Positions 51,373 to 60,888 of a stretch of DNA of 64,000 nt are shown here, piece by piece. The position numbers and the translations under genes are program-made. How positions within the stretch are numbered: the first letter of the stretch is position 1; every line of letters starts with the position of its first letter. This DNA comes from Dyadobacter tibetensis Y620-1 (GTDB lineage: Bacteria; Bacteroidota; Bacteroidia; Cytophagales; Spirosomataceae). The notes under the pieces were generated by a model, which was given only the letters and a program-made list of their open reading frames with translations, was not told the origin of the DNA and did no database searches. The stretch lies in NCBI RefSeq assembly GCF_000566685.1, contig NZ_AZQN01000004.1, positions 310,001 to 374,000 of the forward strand. The letters are read 5' to 3'.

Positions 51373-53976
51373 TTATCCTAAGCGCAACCTGGTTTTTTTA
51401 GATCGTTTCCCCATGCGGAGGCCTTTTATTTCTTTCCAAAGGTCCCGATCAGGATCGCCAACTTTCAGGGTATACCTACCTTCTTTAAAAACAGCAGGTT
51501 TGAATTTATGCCCAGTAATACGGCGCGTATAAATCACCTCCCCAGTCGGTTCATAAATAACCTGGACTACGGGCTCCTCCATACCGGTCACCACCAATTC
51601 TGAGAGGTAACCTATAACTTTTCGCCCATCGTTATCGGACTGGTTGATGGTAATAGGCCAGCCTGTGTATTGGCCATTTTCTGAGTCTATTACCGGATTT
51701 GCACTGCGTTTCCAGCACTCCATGGTAATGTCCCTTGCCTTAGCATCAATAATCACCATGCCGTATCCAGTAGCCCGATCATGAATAATAGCTGGTTTTA
51801 ATCCACTCTGTTGGGGATTGGCCACGGCATGGAGGGTAATTTTGTTTTTAAATCCGTCCTCAAAACGTCCGGTATTGCGGGCACCACCGCTTACTGGTTC
51901 ATGATTCGCTGGCAGTTGGGGCCACCACCGTCTCGGCCATATATTATTCAGAGCGGGCCCGGCAAATGCGAACCCGGCATCATCATGGCTATCTACGCCA
52001 TAGCGCACAACCGAGGCCAGATGCTGATCTCCAGCCAAATGCATCACTGATCCACGGCGCAGTATGTCCACAGCCCTGTTGCGCTTGCTGTGTGGCCAGC
52101 CATTGGAGTCCATATCGCGGGTCATATCATCGCCTTGAATGTATATTCCGGGCCTGGGTATTTCCAAGTTAGGTACCATGGCATCTCCCACAGAACCTTT
52201 CGGCAAGGTACCTATGGTACAGAAATTCGTTTGCGAAAGCAGAATTTTCATTCTCGCTCCCTTACTCCAATCCCGAGTCCATTCTTCTAAAAAAGCTTCC
52301 TGTCGACTTCCCAATAATTCCGCCTGGGGTGCATCCAGATAGGATTCATCCTTAAAATCTGGGTTGGTAATAAAACCATTCTGAATCTTCGCCTCTTCTG
52401 GGAAGATCCGTTTAGGGGCCGATTTGAACTTTCGGTCTTCGATAATAGCAAAACTTAAGGGCCCCCAGTTCCAGTGGGTGAAGTAAACTGGAATATTATT
52501 TTCCACCGGTGTAGGATCATAAGGATCCGGCAGATGACTCGATTGTGTTTTCTGTACCATGGCCACCCATTCTGGATGCATTTTATATCCCCCGCTATCC
52601 TGGCGCAGATAGGCCGCCCCCTCTTTTAAGGCAGCCTTTCCCCCTTCACCCCATACATTACCATGATACACATCGTGATCGTCGGGAATAGAAATGCAAG
52701 GCACATGCCGGAAGACGTCCCGGTATGACCATCCAAACTGATACCATTTACGCAGATAATCGAGGACAGACCGCTCCAAATTGGTCTCCTCAACACCAAA
52801 ACCTCCAGAAGCTTCATAAAATTGATCTCCCAGAAATAGCGCAGCATCCATCTTATGAGCCAGAATATTTTCTCTGAGATCCGTATCAGGAAAGCCGTAG
52901 TCGCAATTACAACTAAACAGACCCAATTTGACGGGCTTGTCCATAGTAGGAGCCGGAGAAAAACTACCTTCATAAAAATAGGAAGTTGTTTTGCCTGCTT
53001 TGTCCGATATCGGGAGAAGCAAGCGATAAGGCACCATCTCTTTTGCTTTCCAGGAGGGTATAGAAAATGCCGCTACTCGGCTAACAGGGTCGATAGGGCT
53101 CTTTCCTATAGTGACCCATTGGTCATTTTCCTTAATTTGCAGCTCGAGATCGGCGAGAGCCGTAACCACGGGAGCGAGCTGTGCAGAAAGCTTTATGCGC
53201 TCGTAATGTAAGGTGTATTGCGCGAAAAATATTGGTCCGAAAGTTCGGCTCAGATCACCCACCAGCTTTCTTCCTTTCATTTCCAAATTGCTGAAACGAA
53301 CTCCAGGCTGAAGTACTTGCTGGGCCGGGGTATCTGCATCATGCAGGAGGGCTACTCCACCGATTAATTCCAGATTCCCCACAATAAACCCCTTTATTTC
53401 GGACAGTACCTTTCTCCCTTTCTGAACGCTTAGGTGAAGCGTATATAAATCGTGGTGTATTGGCTTGCCAGTTAAAATAAGAAGTAAGCTGCCATCTAAT
53501 TCATGCCTTTCTACCTTCGTCTCCGATTTTTTCTGACCCAATACGAGTTGCCCATCAGCTTGTACGCCAATCCGCATTCCCTTGCCATAAATGGCTGTTG
53601 AGCGATAGTCCGGATTGGGCCCTGAAGCGGCCAGCCTCCAGCCGGCAAGATCCAGTGGAGAAGTTTCTCCAATAAACTGTAGTTCCATTCGAACTTCAAA
53701 TGCTTCCTTGGCGGGTCCTAACTCGTGGGTAAGTAAGGCAAGTGACCGATTTTTTCCCCTGATCACGGTTTCTACTGCTCCATTAATAAGACGCCAGTCC
53801 TGAAGTCGATTAGGCCAGTAGGCCTCTCCTACCCACGTTCGATCCGTCTGTCGATTCCAGTCGCTAACAAAATCGGGCACTGGCAACAATCTAGGCCTGG
53901 CAACCAACCCCTTTGAAGCGAAAGTAAGGCCTGCGGAAGCCATGAGGGTGTTTTCAATAAATTTTCTTCTTTTCAT
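51373..53976 (-). CDS. exported PhoD-like metallophosphatase
   Basis: 867 residues, longer than typical PhoD. The N-terminus KRRKFIENTLMASAGLTFAS looks like a Tat signal. An N-terminal beta-rich region of about 330 residues (concanavalin-like and E-set-like), then the PhoD catalytic core: LGLFSCNCDYGFPDTDLRENI, AALFLGDQFYEASGG (Asp), VPCISIPDDHDVYHGNVWG (Asp-His), FAIIEDRKF, RGSVMHLAGDQHLASVVRYG (His). A C-terminal sandwich closes the protein. It probably releases phosphate from phosphodiesters in the periplasm. A terminal basic stretch (GKRSKKTRLRLG) is unusual. Confidence 0.85.
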   Translation of the reverse strand: MKRRKFIENTLMASAGLTFASKGLVARPRLLPVPDFVSDWNRQTDRTWVGEAYWPNRLQDWRLINGAVETVIRGKNRSLALLTHELGPAKEAFEVRMELQFIGETSPLDLAGWRLAASGPNPDYRSTAIYGKGMRIGVQADGQLVLGQKKSETKVERHELDGSLLLILTGKPIHHDLYTLHLSVQKGRKVLSEIKGFIVGNLELIGGVALLHDADTPAQQVLQPGVRFSNLEMKGRKLVGDLSRTFGPIFFAQYTLHYERIKLSAQLAPVVTALADLELQIKENDQWVTIGKSPIDPVSRVAAFSIPSWKAKEMVPYRLLLPISDKAGKTTSYFYEGSFSPAPTMDKPVKLGLFSCNCDYGFPDTDLRENILAHKMDAALFLGDQFYEASGGFGVEETNLERSVLDYLRKWYQFGWSYRDVFRHVPCISIPDDHDVYHGNVWGEGGKAALKEGAAYLRQDSGGYKMHPEWVAMVQKTQSSHLPDPYDPTPVENNIPVYFTHWNWGPLSFAIIEDRKFKSAPKRIFPEEAKIQNGFITNPDFKDESYLDAPQAELLGSRQEAFLEEWTRDWSKGARMKILLSQTNFCTIGTLPKGSVGDAMVPNLEIPRPGIYIQGDDMTRDMDSNGWPHSKRNRAVDILRRGSVMHLAGDQHLASVVRYGVDSHDDAGFAFAGPALNNIWPRRWWPQLPANHEPVSGGARNTGRFEDGFKNKITLHAVANPQQSGLKPAIIHDRATGYGMVIIDAKARDITMECWKRSANPVIDSENGQYTGWPITINQSDNDGRKVIGYLSELVVTGMEEPVVQVIYEPTGEVIYTRRITGHKFKPAVFKEGRYTLKVGDPDRDLWKEIKGLRMGKRSKKTRLRLG

Positions 53977-54148
53977 TTACATTATTTTGTTTAGGAAATA
54001 GTCGGATCAATTTAACGAACCTTATGGATAGAACCTGCAAATAAACCATAACTATACCGAAAAAGAAATCTACTTTTCAATCCCTTTCAATGGGACCAGG
54101 TTCTTTTAATTATTCCTAAATAATATTTCGGATATCCCATTCTTTATT

Positions 54149-54169
54149 ATACAATATAGACAATTGTAT
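54149..54169. promoter_or_regulatory. dyad upstream of the TonB receptor gene
   Basis: ATACAAT (54149-54155), 7 bases, ATTGTAT (54163-54169): perfect 7-bp arms 42 bases before the ATG, next to TATATTTA (54173-54180), a one-mismatch -7 element. Operator-like. Confidence 0.4.
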
Positions 54170-54210
54170 CCCTATATTTAACTGTTCAATCATTACGCAA
54201 CTACCTAGAC

Positions 54211-56601
54211 ATGCACATACGTTACTTACTCATCATCTTGAGCTTACTTTTTAGCACAGGATCCAGTTATGCACAGAAACAAATCACGATTAGTGGCTAC
54301 GTTCGTGAACAGGGAAGTCGGGAATTGCTGCCTGGAGTAAATATTTTCATAGAGAATAGCTCATTTGGTACCGTTTCTAACGCCTATGGTTTTTATTCTT
54401 TGACCATTCCAGCTTCCGCGTCCGGCCCTCTCATTTTTTCATTTGTAGGCTACGAAAGGCAGTCTAAGGAAATAAATTTTCGGACCGACCAGCAGCTAGA
54501 TATATTACTCCCTGCCGTAAGGGCACTGGAGGAAGTAACCATTTCGGCAAAGAAGCAGGACGACAAGGTAAGTGAGTCGGCACAAATGAGTAAAATTGAG
54601 CTACCTATTTCTCAGGTAAAAAAAATACCTGCTTTTTTGGGTGAAAAAGATGTTATCAAGGTGCTTCAGCTGATGCCAGGCGTACAGAAAGGTTCGGAGG
54701 GGCAGACCGGACTTTACGTACGAGGAGGAGGCCCCGACCAAAATCTAATCATTCTCGACGATGCCGTAGTCTATAATGCGAATCATTTGTTTGGCTTTTT
54801 TTCAATATTTAATAGTGATGCAATCAAGAGTGTAGAACTGACCAAGGGAGGGTTTCCGGCACGTTATGGAGGACGACTTTCCTCAGTAGTGGACATGCAG
54901 ATGAAGGATGGCAGTAAAGAAAAGTTTCATGGAGAAGGTGGTATTGGCTTGGTTTCCTCTCGCCTAACCTTAGAAGGGCCACTTGCCAACAAAAAGGCCT
55001 CTTTCCTGGTTTCAGCGCGCCGAACTTATATCGATTTTCTGGCTCGCCCCTTCTTTGCCAAATCCCTTAGGGATGGGGACAGTCGAATCAGGCCCGGTTA
55101 TTATTTTTATGATCTAAACGCTAAGATGAATTATGATTTTGGATCCAAGAACAAGCTCTTCCTGAGCGGTTATTTTGGTCAGGATAAGTTTAGCGTTAAG
55201 GAGGAGGGGTCAGGTAGCTCGCTTCGGTCCAAACTCGATTGGGGCAACGCGACGGCTACCCTGAGGTGGAACCATCTCATTAATCAGAAACTTTTTGTCA
55301 ATACTTCCCTGATTTTCAGCAATTTTAATTTTGGCATATCGGCTTCTGAAAAAGACTTCCAGACAAGTGGTCCGGCCGACGAATTTAGCCTGAGCTATTC
55401 AAGTAAGATCCGCGACTGGAGCATCAAGTCAGATCTGGATTATTATCCTAATTCACGTCATAGTCTAAAATTTGGAATGATGGCGACGGCGCATCGTTTT
55501 GTCCCCTCGGCCTTGGCCATAAGGGGATCTTTTACAGATTTAGACTTTAAAGTGGAAGCCAAACCCATTAACACATTGGAAGCGGGTATTTATATTGAGG
55601 ATACCTGGCAACCTACCGATGCCTTGAAAATGAATGCTGGATTCCGTCTGTCTACCTTCCAAACGGAATCCAAATATTATATCCGTCCCGAGCCCAGATT
55701 TACGGCCGCACTAAAAATCTCAAATGACCTTTCCCTTAAAAGTTCGTATGCCCTGATGAATCAGTATGTGCATTTACTTTCAAATACCGGCCTTGGCCTA
55801 CCTACCGATCTCTGGGTACCTACCACCGACCGGGTCGCTCCCCAACAGTCGAGCCAGGTGGCCTTGGGCCTGGCAAAAGACCTGGACCGCTCCGGCCTCG
55901 CCATTACACTGGAGGGATATTATAAGGCCATGAACAATATAATAAGCTATAAAGAGGGTTCCTCATTTCTTAGTATTGAGGGTCAGAATGCGAATGAAAT
56001 TAATTGGGAAGACAATCTTACCACCGGGAAGGGTTGGTCTTATGGTACAGAATTACTCGTTCAAAGGAAAGTAGGAAGGATATCTGGCTGGGTGGGGTAT
56101 ACTTTATCCTGGACTCAATGGAAATTTCCGGAGCTTAACTTTGGAAAAACCTATTTCCCACGCTACGACCGCAGGCACGACATCTCGATCGTCGGTATAT
56201 ACGAACTTAATAAGCGCATAACCCTTTCGGCAACATGGGTTTATGGTACTGGCAATGCACTTACCATTCCTGTGGCAAACTATTATACGTATCGTGACCG
56301 TTTCGATATTCATGAAAATGGTTATAATAACCCAATCCAAACTACAGAATACGGAAGCAAAAATGCATTTAGAGCGGAGCCCTATCACCGCCTGGATCTG
56401 GCCATACAATTTCACAAGAAGAAGAAAAGGCATGAGAGAACTTGGGAATTTGGTGTATATAATGCCTATAATCGAAAGAATCCCTTTTTTTATGATATTA
56501 GAAAACGGGACAGACCGGATCAGTCAGGGCAAATCAATGTTCTGACCCGTTATTCCTTATTTCCGATCATTCCCTCTTTCAGTTATAATTTCAAATTTTA
56601 G
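54211..56601 (+). CDS. TonB-dependent outer membrane receptor
   Basis: 796 residues. Signal peptide (to SSYAQ), a carboxypeptidase-regulatory-like repeat (ISGYVREQGSRELLPGVNIFIE), plug domain with LYVRGGGPDQNLIILDDAVVYNANHLFGFFSIF and GGFPARYGGRLSSVVDMQM, then a barrel of about 22 strands ending in SLFPIIPSFSYNFKF with the terminal Phe. It is shorter than SusC and belongs to the group paired with DUF4249 lipoproteins. No STN domain, so no FecR signalling. Ligand unknown; metal or siderophore-like uptake is possible. Confidence 0.93.
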   Translation: MHIRYLLIILSLLFSTGSSYAQKQITISGYVREQGSRELLPGVNIFIENSSFGTVSNAYGFYSLTIPASASGPLIFSFVGYERQSKEINFRTDQQLDILLPAVRALEEVTISAKKQDDKVSESAQMSKIELPISQVKKIPAFLGEKDVIKVLQLMPGVQKGSEGQTGLYVRGGGPDQNLIILDDAVVYNANHLFGFFSIFNSDAIKSVELTKGGFPARYGGRLSSVVDMQMKDGSKEKFHGEGGIGLVSSRLTLEGPLANKKASFLVSARRTYIDFLARPFFAKSLRDGDSRIRPGYYFYDLNAKMNYDFGSKNKLFLSGYFGQDKFSVKEEGSGSSLRSKLDWGNATATLRWNHLINQKLFVNTSLIFSNFNFGISASEKDFQTSGPADEFSLSYSSKIRDWSIKSDLDYYPNSRHSLKFGMMATAHRFVPSALAIRGSFTDLDFKVEAKPINTLEAGIYIEDTWQPTDALKMNAGFRLSTFQTESKYYIRPEPRFTAALKISNDLSLKSSYALMNQYVHLLSNTGLGLPTDLWVPTTDRVAPQQSSQVALGLAKDLDRSGLAITLEGYYKAMNNIISYKEGSSFLSIEGQNANEINWEDNLTTGKGWSYGTELLVQRKVGRISGWVGYTLSWTQWKFPELNFGKTYFPRYDRRHDISIVGIYELNKRITLSATWVYGTGNALTIPVANYYTYRDRFDIHENGYNNPIQTTEYGSKNAFRAEPYHRLDLAIQFHKKKKRHERTWEFGVYNAYNRKNPFFYDIRKRDRPDQSGQINVLTRYSLFPIIPSFSYNFKF

Positions 56602-56625
56602 AAACTATCATTCAGCACTATTTAT

Positions 56626-57591
56626 ATGTTGTCAAAAAAAATATCCCGCTTGATTATAGGTTTACTAATGGCCTGTTCCCATTGGAGCTGCGAGTCATTG
56701 GTCACAGATCTTGATCCTAACAGCATTCCCGGAACTAGGCCCAAACTGGTGGTGGAGAGTTACATATCTCCGCAGCTTCCAGCGGTTCAGGTATCGGTTT
56801 CAGAATCTAAGACCATCTATGGCCCCGTCGACAACAATTTCATCAGTATTAAAAACGCCAAAGTTGTGCTATCCGATGGCAGTAGGGAAATAGTATTACC
56901 CTACCATACCGATCTGGACCGGTACCAGGTGGACAGCGCCACTTTCAGGATTGTACCCGGGAAAACGTACCTGCTGACCGTTTCGGCAAATAATAAATTG
57001 GTGCGGGCGAGCACCGTAATTCCCCCAGCCCATGTCAAGTTAAACCGATATCTGATCGATACTTTATTAAATCGTAATTTCAGGGGCGATTCCACCCTCC
57101 GCATTCGTGGCTTTTTTAACGATCCCGCCGGACAGACTAATTTCTTTAGCCACCGCGCCTATATAGAATATGAAGTGACAGAAATGGTTTATGACCCCGT
57201 AACTGGGAGTTACCACCAAAAAAGGGTTCGTAGACGAAGGATCATGGACTCCGACGATAACTTTGGTCCTTCCCAACTGCAAAATGACATTAATCTTGAT
57301 GGCAAAGAACTTAAAGCGCCAACCTGGTATTTTACCTTCCCCTGGCAAACACTAGAAAACATCAATGCCCCTTCTATTCCTGATAGGGAATATTCACCCA
57401 ATCCGGTAATTGTAAAAATACATATGGAAACCTTAAACGTAGATGAGGCTTACTACCGCTTCCACCGCAGTTGGTTAGAAGGAAGCGGCAACAATCCTTT
57501 CTCGGAACCGACCGTGATTTTCAGCAATATTCAGGATGGGCTCGGCTGTTTCGGTTCGTATCAAAATGGGGTGACAATTATTAGATTCTGA
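56626..57591 (+). CDS. DUF4249 lipoprotein, partner of the TonB receptor
   Basis: 321 residues. The signal peptide ends in a Cys (CSHWSC, lipobox region MACSHWSCESL). DUF4249 features: PKLVVESYISPQLPAVQVSVSES, IKNAKVVLSDGSREIVLPYH, YRIVPGKTYLLTVSA-like strand and the final VIFSNIQDGLGCFGSYQNGV. In Bacteroidota this family is regularly encoded right after a TonB receptor, as here (24-base gap), and is taken to cover or feed the receptor from the cell surface. Confidence 0.9.
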   Translation: MLSKKISRLIIGLLMACSHWSCESLVTDLDPNSIPGTRPKLVVESYISPQLPAVQVSVSESKTIYGPVDNNFISIKNAKVVLSDGSREIVLPYHTDLDRYQVDSATFRIVPGKTYLLTVSANNKLVRASTVIPPAHVKLNRYLIDTLLNRNFRGDSTLRIRGFFNDPAGQTNFFSHRAYIEYEVTEMVYDPVTGSYHQKRVRRRRIMDSDDNFGPSQLQNDINLDGKELKAPTWYFTFPWQTLENINAPSIPDREYSPNPVIVKIHMETLNVDEAYYRFHRSWLEGSGNNPFSEPTVIFSNIQDGLGCFGSYQNGVTIIRF

Positions 57592-57642
57592 GATTCATTA
57601 TCCCCACTCGTATACAAAGAAGAAGCGGCATGATTTTTTAAA

Positions 57643-57682
57643 CTACCTGGTTATACCTCTAGGTAGTAAAATATTTTTACTA
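57643..57682. promoter_or_regulatory. two overlapping inverted repeats before the 57701 gene
   Basis: CTACCT (57643-57648) with AGGTAG (57661-57666), and TAGTAAAA (57664-57671) TAT TTTTACTA (57675-57682), a 19-base palindrome ending 19 bases before the ATG. The two share three bases, so they could be alternative RNA folds or adjacent protein sites. Confidence 0.45.
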
Positions 57683-57700
57683 AAAAATCATACACCGGAC

Positions 57701-58114
57701 ATGGAAACTTCAGATAAAACACCCAATAACACAAGCAGTCAGAACCCCGAATTCCAAAATACTAATGAGCCCGACACGCTTATAGAGAAATTGGAATGGG
57801 CTAAGGGGGAAGGTTATACTTATGATTTCAATTTAACGGCTCATGCTTTAGAACTGCACAAAGAAGATGGTGTGAAGCTTAGCCTTTCACCCGACGACTT
57901 TGAAATTGTAGACTTTTATCGATTTGAAGGAATGACAAATCCTTCCGATATGTCGATTCTGTACCTTATAGAGTCTACTGATGGAATAAAAGGAACCTTA
58001 GTAAGCGCCTATGGGCCCTCGGCCGACAGCATGTCATCAGAGATGATTCAAAAATTGGATACCCGAAGTAAGTATGTGGTAACACCAGGAGATGAAGCCG
58101 AATCCGCAGAATAA
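57701..58114 (+). CDS. small conserved protein, often misnamed phosphoribosylpyrophosphate synthetase
   Basis: 137 residues, acidic, no signal. A disordered N-terminal 30 residues, then a domain IEKLEWAKGEGYTYDFNLTAHALELHK ... LSPDDFEIVDFYRFEGMTNPSDMSILYLIES, seen widely in Bacteroidota. The name used in databases for relatives is unsupported: there is no PRPP-binding motif. Function unknown. Two inverted repeats lie in its leader and a hairpin follows. Confidence 0.75.
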   Translation: METSDKTPNNTSSQNPEFQNTNEPDTLIEKLEWAKGEGYTYDFNLTAHALELHKEDGVKLSLSPDDFEIVDFYRFEGMTNPSDMSILYLIESTDGIKGTLVSAYGPSADSMSSEMIQKLDTRSKYVVTPGDEAESAE

Positions 58115-58172
58115 TAGAAAACATACTGGACCTCCAGTTTGAGTGGGGGGCTACAAATTTTTTAATCTTAAA

Positions 58173-58217
58173 TTGGCATGTCTGTATCTCAATGCAGGCA
58201 TGCCAACGCTTATTTAT
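58173..58217 (+). terminator. probable terminator of the 57701-58114 gene
   Basis: TTGGCATGTCTG (58173-58184) pairs with CAGGCATGCCAA (58195-58206) through 12 RNA pairs including one U-G, loop TATCTCAATG, followed by CGCTTATTTAT. The tail is weak. Confidence 0.55.
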
Positions 58218-58349
58218 ATGGTAGTAGAAAACAGCTTTTAATTCTAGCCCGGCTTCTTAAGTAAAAGCAGGAAGGCGGAATAATAATTATATTTTAATAA
58301 TTTTATCGACCTGTCAACTGCAGGGTTATCACCAGATCAGCTACTTAAA

Positions 58350-58751
58350 ATGGAATTTATAGAACTATCCAATTCCCTCATCGAAAGTTTAGAGGCCAAG
58401 TCCCAGGGCCTGCCATTCTCCGAACGCATAGCCCACTACAAAAGGGCTTATATAGATAATTACATCGTCAGGGTGGGATCGGGTGATACGACTTACACCT
58501 CCAAAAATGGCGATAAGCTAATCGTACCCGGAGAAACAGAACCCTTCGAAGCCCATGAAACTTTTCAACTCGAATCAGTACGCGAGGCTATTCAACGCTA
58601 CCGGAATGGCAATACAGATTATAACGTATTTCTAAAGGAGTTAGGTGAGGCCGGCATCCACACTTTTGTGGTCGATTTACGAAGCATGAAAGTCATATAT
58701 CAAGGACCAAATTCCGAATACGAGTACGAAGAAATGATAACTGAAGCATAA
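58350..58751 (+). CDS. DUF1398 family protein
   Basis: 133 residues, cytosolic. The conserved core is FEAHETFQLESVREAIQRYRNGNTDYNVFLKELGEAGIHTFVVDLRSMKVIYQG, matching the DUF1398 family (E. coli YbcV-like), annotated as phage envelope-like in some databases without evidence. Function unknown. No phage genes are nearby. Confidence 0.78.
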   Translation: MEFIELSNSLIESLEAKSQGLPFSERIAHYKRAYIDNYIVRVGSGDTTYTSKNGDKLIVPGETEPFEAHETFQLESVREAIQRYRNGNTDYNVFLKELGEAGIHTFVVDLRSMKVIYQGPNSEYEYEEMITEA

Positions 58752-58793
58752 AAATTACTATTTTTAGGTTCCGTTTAATCAACAGAACCGCAT

Positions 58794-60836
58794 ATGAAAC
58801 GTATCCACTTTTCAGGCTTTCTTTTATTAGGCAGCTTGTTCATAGCAGCATGCTCAGAAAAAAAAGAAGAGAAAGGCCCCGATTTTGAAGTACTGGCTGA
58901 GTCGTTTGCCGACTTACAAGTTCTGCGTTATCAAGTCCCTGGCTTTGATGAACTATCCCTACAGCAAAAAACCTTAGCATATTATTTGTATGAAGCTGCT
59001 CTAGAAGGCAGAGACATCATTTATGACCAAAGAGGTAAGCACAATCTTACCATTCGCAAAACGGTGGAGACCATTTACGATACATTTAAAGGTTCTAAAA
59101 CCGATGCCGATTGGAAACATTTTGAAACCTATGCAGGTCGGATGTGGTTTAGTGATGGTATTTTCCACCACTACTCCAATGACAAGTTCGTTCCGGAATG
59201 TAGCTTCCACTATTTTTCGGAGCTGGTAAAGAATTCAGACCATAATCGCTTACCCTTATTAGAAGGTGAGCATATCGACGACTTTCTGCTACGAATCAAA
59301 CCGTTGATATACGACCTGGGTTATCAGTCGAAAATGGTTGATTTAGTAGCGGGCAAAGATAATATTGCCCGCTCGGCTAATAATTTCTACGAAGGAGTAA
59401 CTCAAAAGGAAGTTGAAGCCTTCTACGACCAATTCCCCTCCACAGGTAATCAGCCTGAGTGGGGATTGAATAGTAAGCTTCTGAAAGAGAATGGCAAGCT
59501 TGTAGAGAAAGTCTGGAAATCGGGGGGCATGTATGGTAAAGCAATAGATAAAATGATTTATTGGCTTGAGAAAGCCGTCTCCGTAGCTGAAAATGCCCAG
59601 CAACAGAAAGCCCTGAGTTTACTCATTGAATATTATAAAACGGGCGATTTAAAAACCTGGGATGCTTATAATATTGCATGGGTGGCAGATACGGCCAGTC
59701 GAATCGATGTTGTAAACGGATTCGTAGAAGTATATAATGACGCACTGGGGATTAAGGGTAGTTATGAGAGCGTAGTGTCACTAAAAGATCTGGAAGCGAC
59801 CAAACGAATCAAGGCTATCGCCGACCAAGCCCAATGGTTCGAAGACAATTCCCCACTTTCCCCAGAGCATAAGAAAAAAGAGGTAAAGGGCATTAGTGCC
59901 AAGGCAATAACCGTAATCGTAGAGGGAGGCGATGCAGCACCCAATACTCCTATAGGCATTAATTTACCTAATTCTGATTGGGTTCGTAAAACACATGGCT
60001 CAAAGTCCGTTTCGCTAAGTAATATCATCCATGCCTATAATGAATCATCGAAAGGCAGTGGATTCCTCGATGAATTTGCAGTAGACAAAACAACCTTGGA
60101 TCGAATCAGCAAATATGGCAACCTGTCCAGTGACTTACATACGGATATGCATGAATGTATAGGCCACGCCTCTGGGCAAATCAACCCCGGTATTGGTACA
60201 CCCGATAAGACCCTTAAAAGTTATGCTTCCTGCCTGGAAGAGGCTCGTGCCGACTTGGTGGCACTTTATTATATTATGGACCAGAAACTTGTTCAGATTG
60301 GTGTTATGCCTAATCTGGAAGTAGGTAAAGCAGAATATGATAGTTATATGATGGGCGGGTTAATGACGCAGCTGACAAGACTCAAGCTGGGCGATGATAT
60401 TGAAGAAGCGCATATGCGAAACCGAGCCTTAAATGCCTACTGGGTTTATGAAAAAGGAAAAGCCGAAAAGGTAGTAGAATTCGTAAAAAAAGAAGGAAAA
60501 ACCTATGTTAAGGTAAATGATTATGAGAAGCTTCGAAGTCTATTTGGGGAGCTGCTCAGAGAGATTCAAAGAATTAAGTCAGAAGGCGACTTTCAGGCCG
60601 GCAAAAACCTGGTGGAGACTTATGGTGTAAAAGTTAACCAATCACTTCACCAGGAGGTACTTGACCGCTATGCTCAGTTGAATATCAAACCCTACAAAGG
60701 GTTCATTCAGCCTCGATTGGTTCCCGTAATGGATGGTGAGAACATCATAGACGTAAAATTAGAATATCCTCATTCCTTCTTTAAGCAAATGCTGGATTAT
60801 GGAAGAAAGTATAGTAATCTTCCCACCTATAATTAG
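58794..60836 (+). CDS. exported dipeptidyl peptidase III-like metallopeptidase (M49)
   Basis: 680 residues. A signal peptide with lipobox LFIAAC puts a lipidated Cys near residue 20. The M49 zinc site is present: LHTDMHECIGHASGQI (HECxGH variant of HELLGH) and, about 50 residues on, CLEEARADLVALYYIM (EEARAD, third ligand Glu). M49 enzymes remove dipeptides from the N-terminus; most described members are cytosolic, whereas this one should face the periplasm or surface. N-terminal half is the family's helical lobe. Confidence 0.9.
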   Translation: MKRIHFSGFLLLGSLFIAACSEKKEEKGPDFEVLAESFADLQVLRYQVPGFDELSLQQKTLAYYLYEAALEGRDIIYDQRGKHNLTIRKTVETIYDTFKGSKTDADWKHFETYAGRMWFSDGIFHHYSNDKFVPECSFHYFSELVKNSDHNRLPLLEGEHIDDFLLRIKPLIYDLGYQSKMVDLVAGKDNIARSANNFYEGVTQKEVEAFYDQFPSTGNQPEWGLNSKLLKENGKLVEKVWKSGGMYGKAIDKMIYWLEKAVSVAENAQQQKALSLLIEYYKTGDLKTWDAYNIAWVADTASRIDVVNGFVEVYNDALGIKGSYESVVSLKDLEATKRIKAIADQAQWFEDNSPLSPEHKKKEVKGISAKAITVIVEGGDAAPNTPIGINLPNSDWVRKTHGSKSVSLSNIIHAYNESSKGSGFLDEFAVDKTTLDRISKYGNLSSDLHTDMHECIGHASGQINPGIGTPDKTLKSYASCLEEARADLVALYYIMDQKLVQIGVMPNLEVGKAEYDSYMMGGLMTQLTRLKLGDDIEEAHMRNRALNAYWVYEKGKAEKVVEFVKKEGKTYVKVNDYEKLRSLFGELLREIQRIKSEGDFQAGKNLVETYGVKVNQSLHQEVLDRYAQLNIKPYKGFIQPRLVPVMDGENIIDVKLEYPHSFFKQMLDYGRKYSNLPTYN

Positions 60837-60838
60837 TT

Positions 60839-60870
60839 AAGAAGGGGCGGCAGCTAGGCCGCCCTTTCTT
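60839..60870. terminator. terminator between the DPP III and threonine aldolase genes
   Basis: AAGAAGGGGCGGC (60839-60851) pairs with GCCGCCCTTTCTT (60858-60870) with one G-U, between convergent genes. Confidence 0.87.
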
Positions 60871-60888
60871 ATGGAGACTCCTTCCTAT

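Noticed and set aside
58350-58751. Prophage remnant, suggested by the phage-envelope label given to DUF1398 proteins
   Set aside because: No other phage genes, integrase or att-like repeats nearby; the label is a database habit, not evidence.
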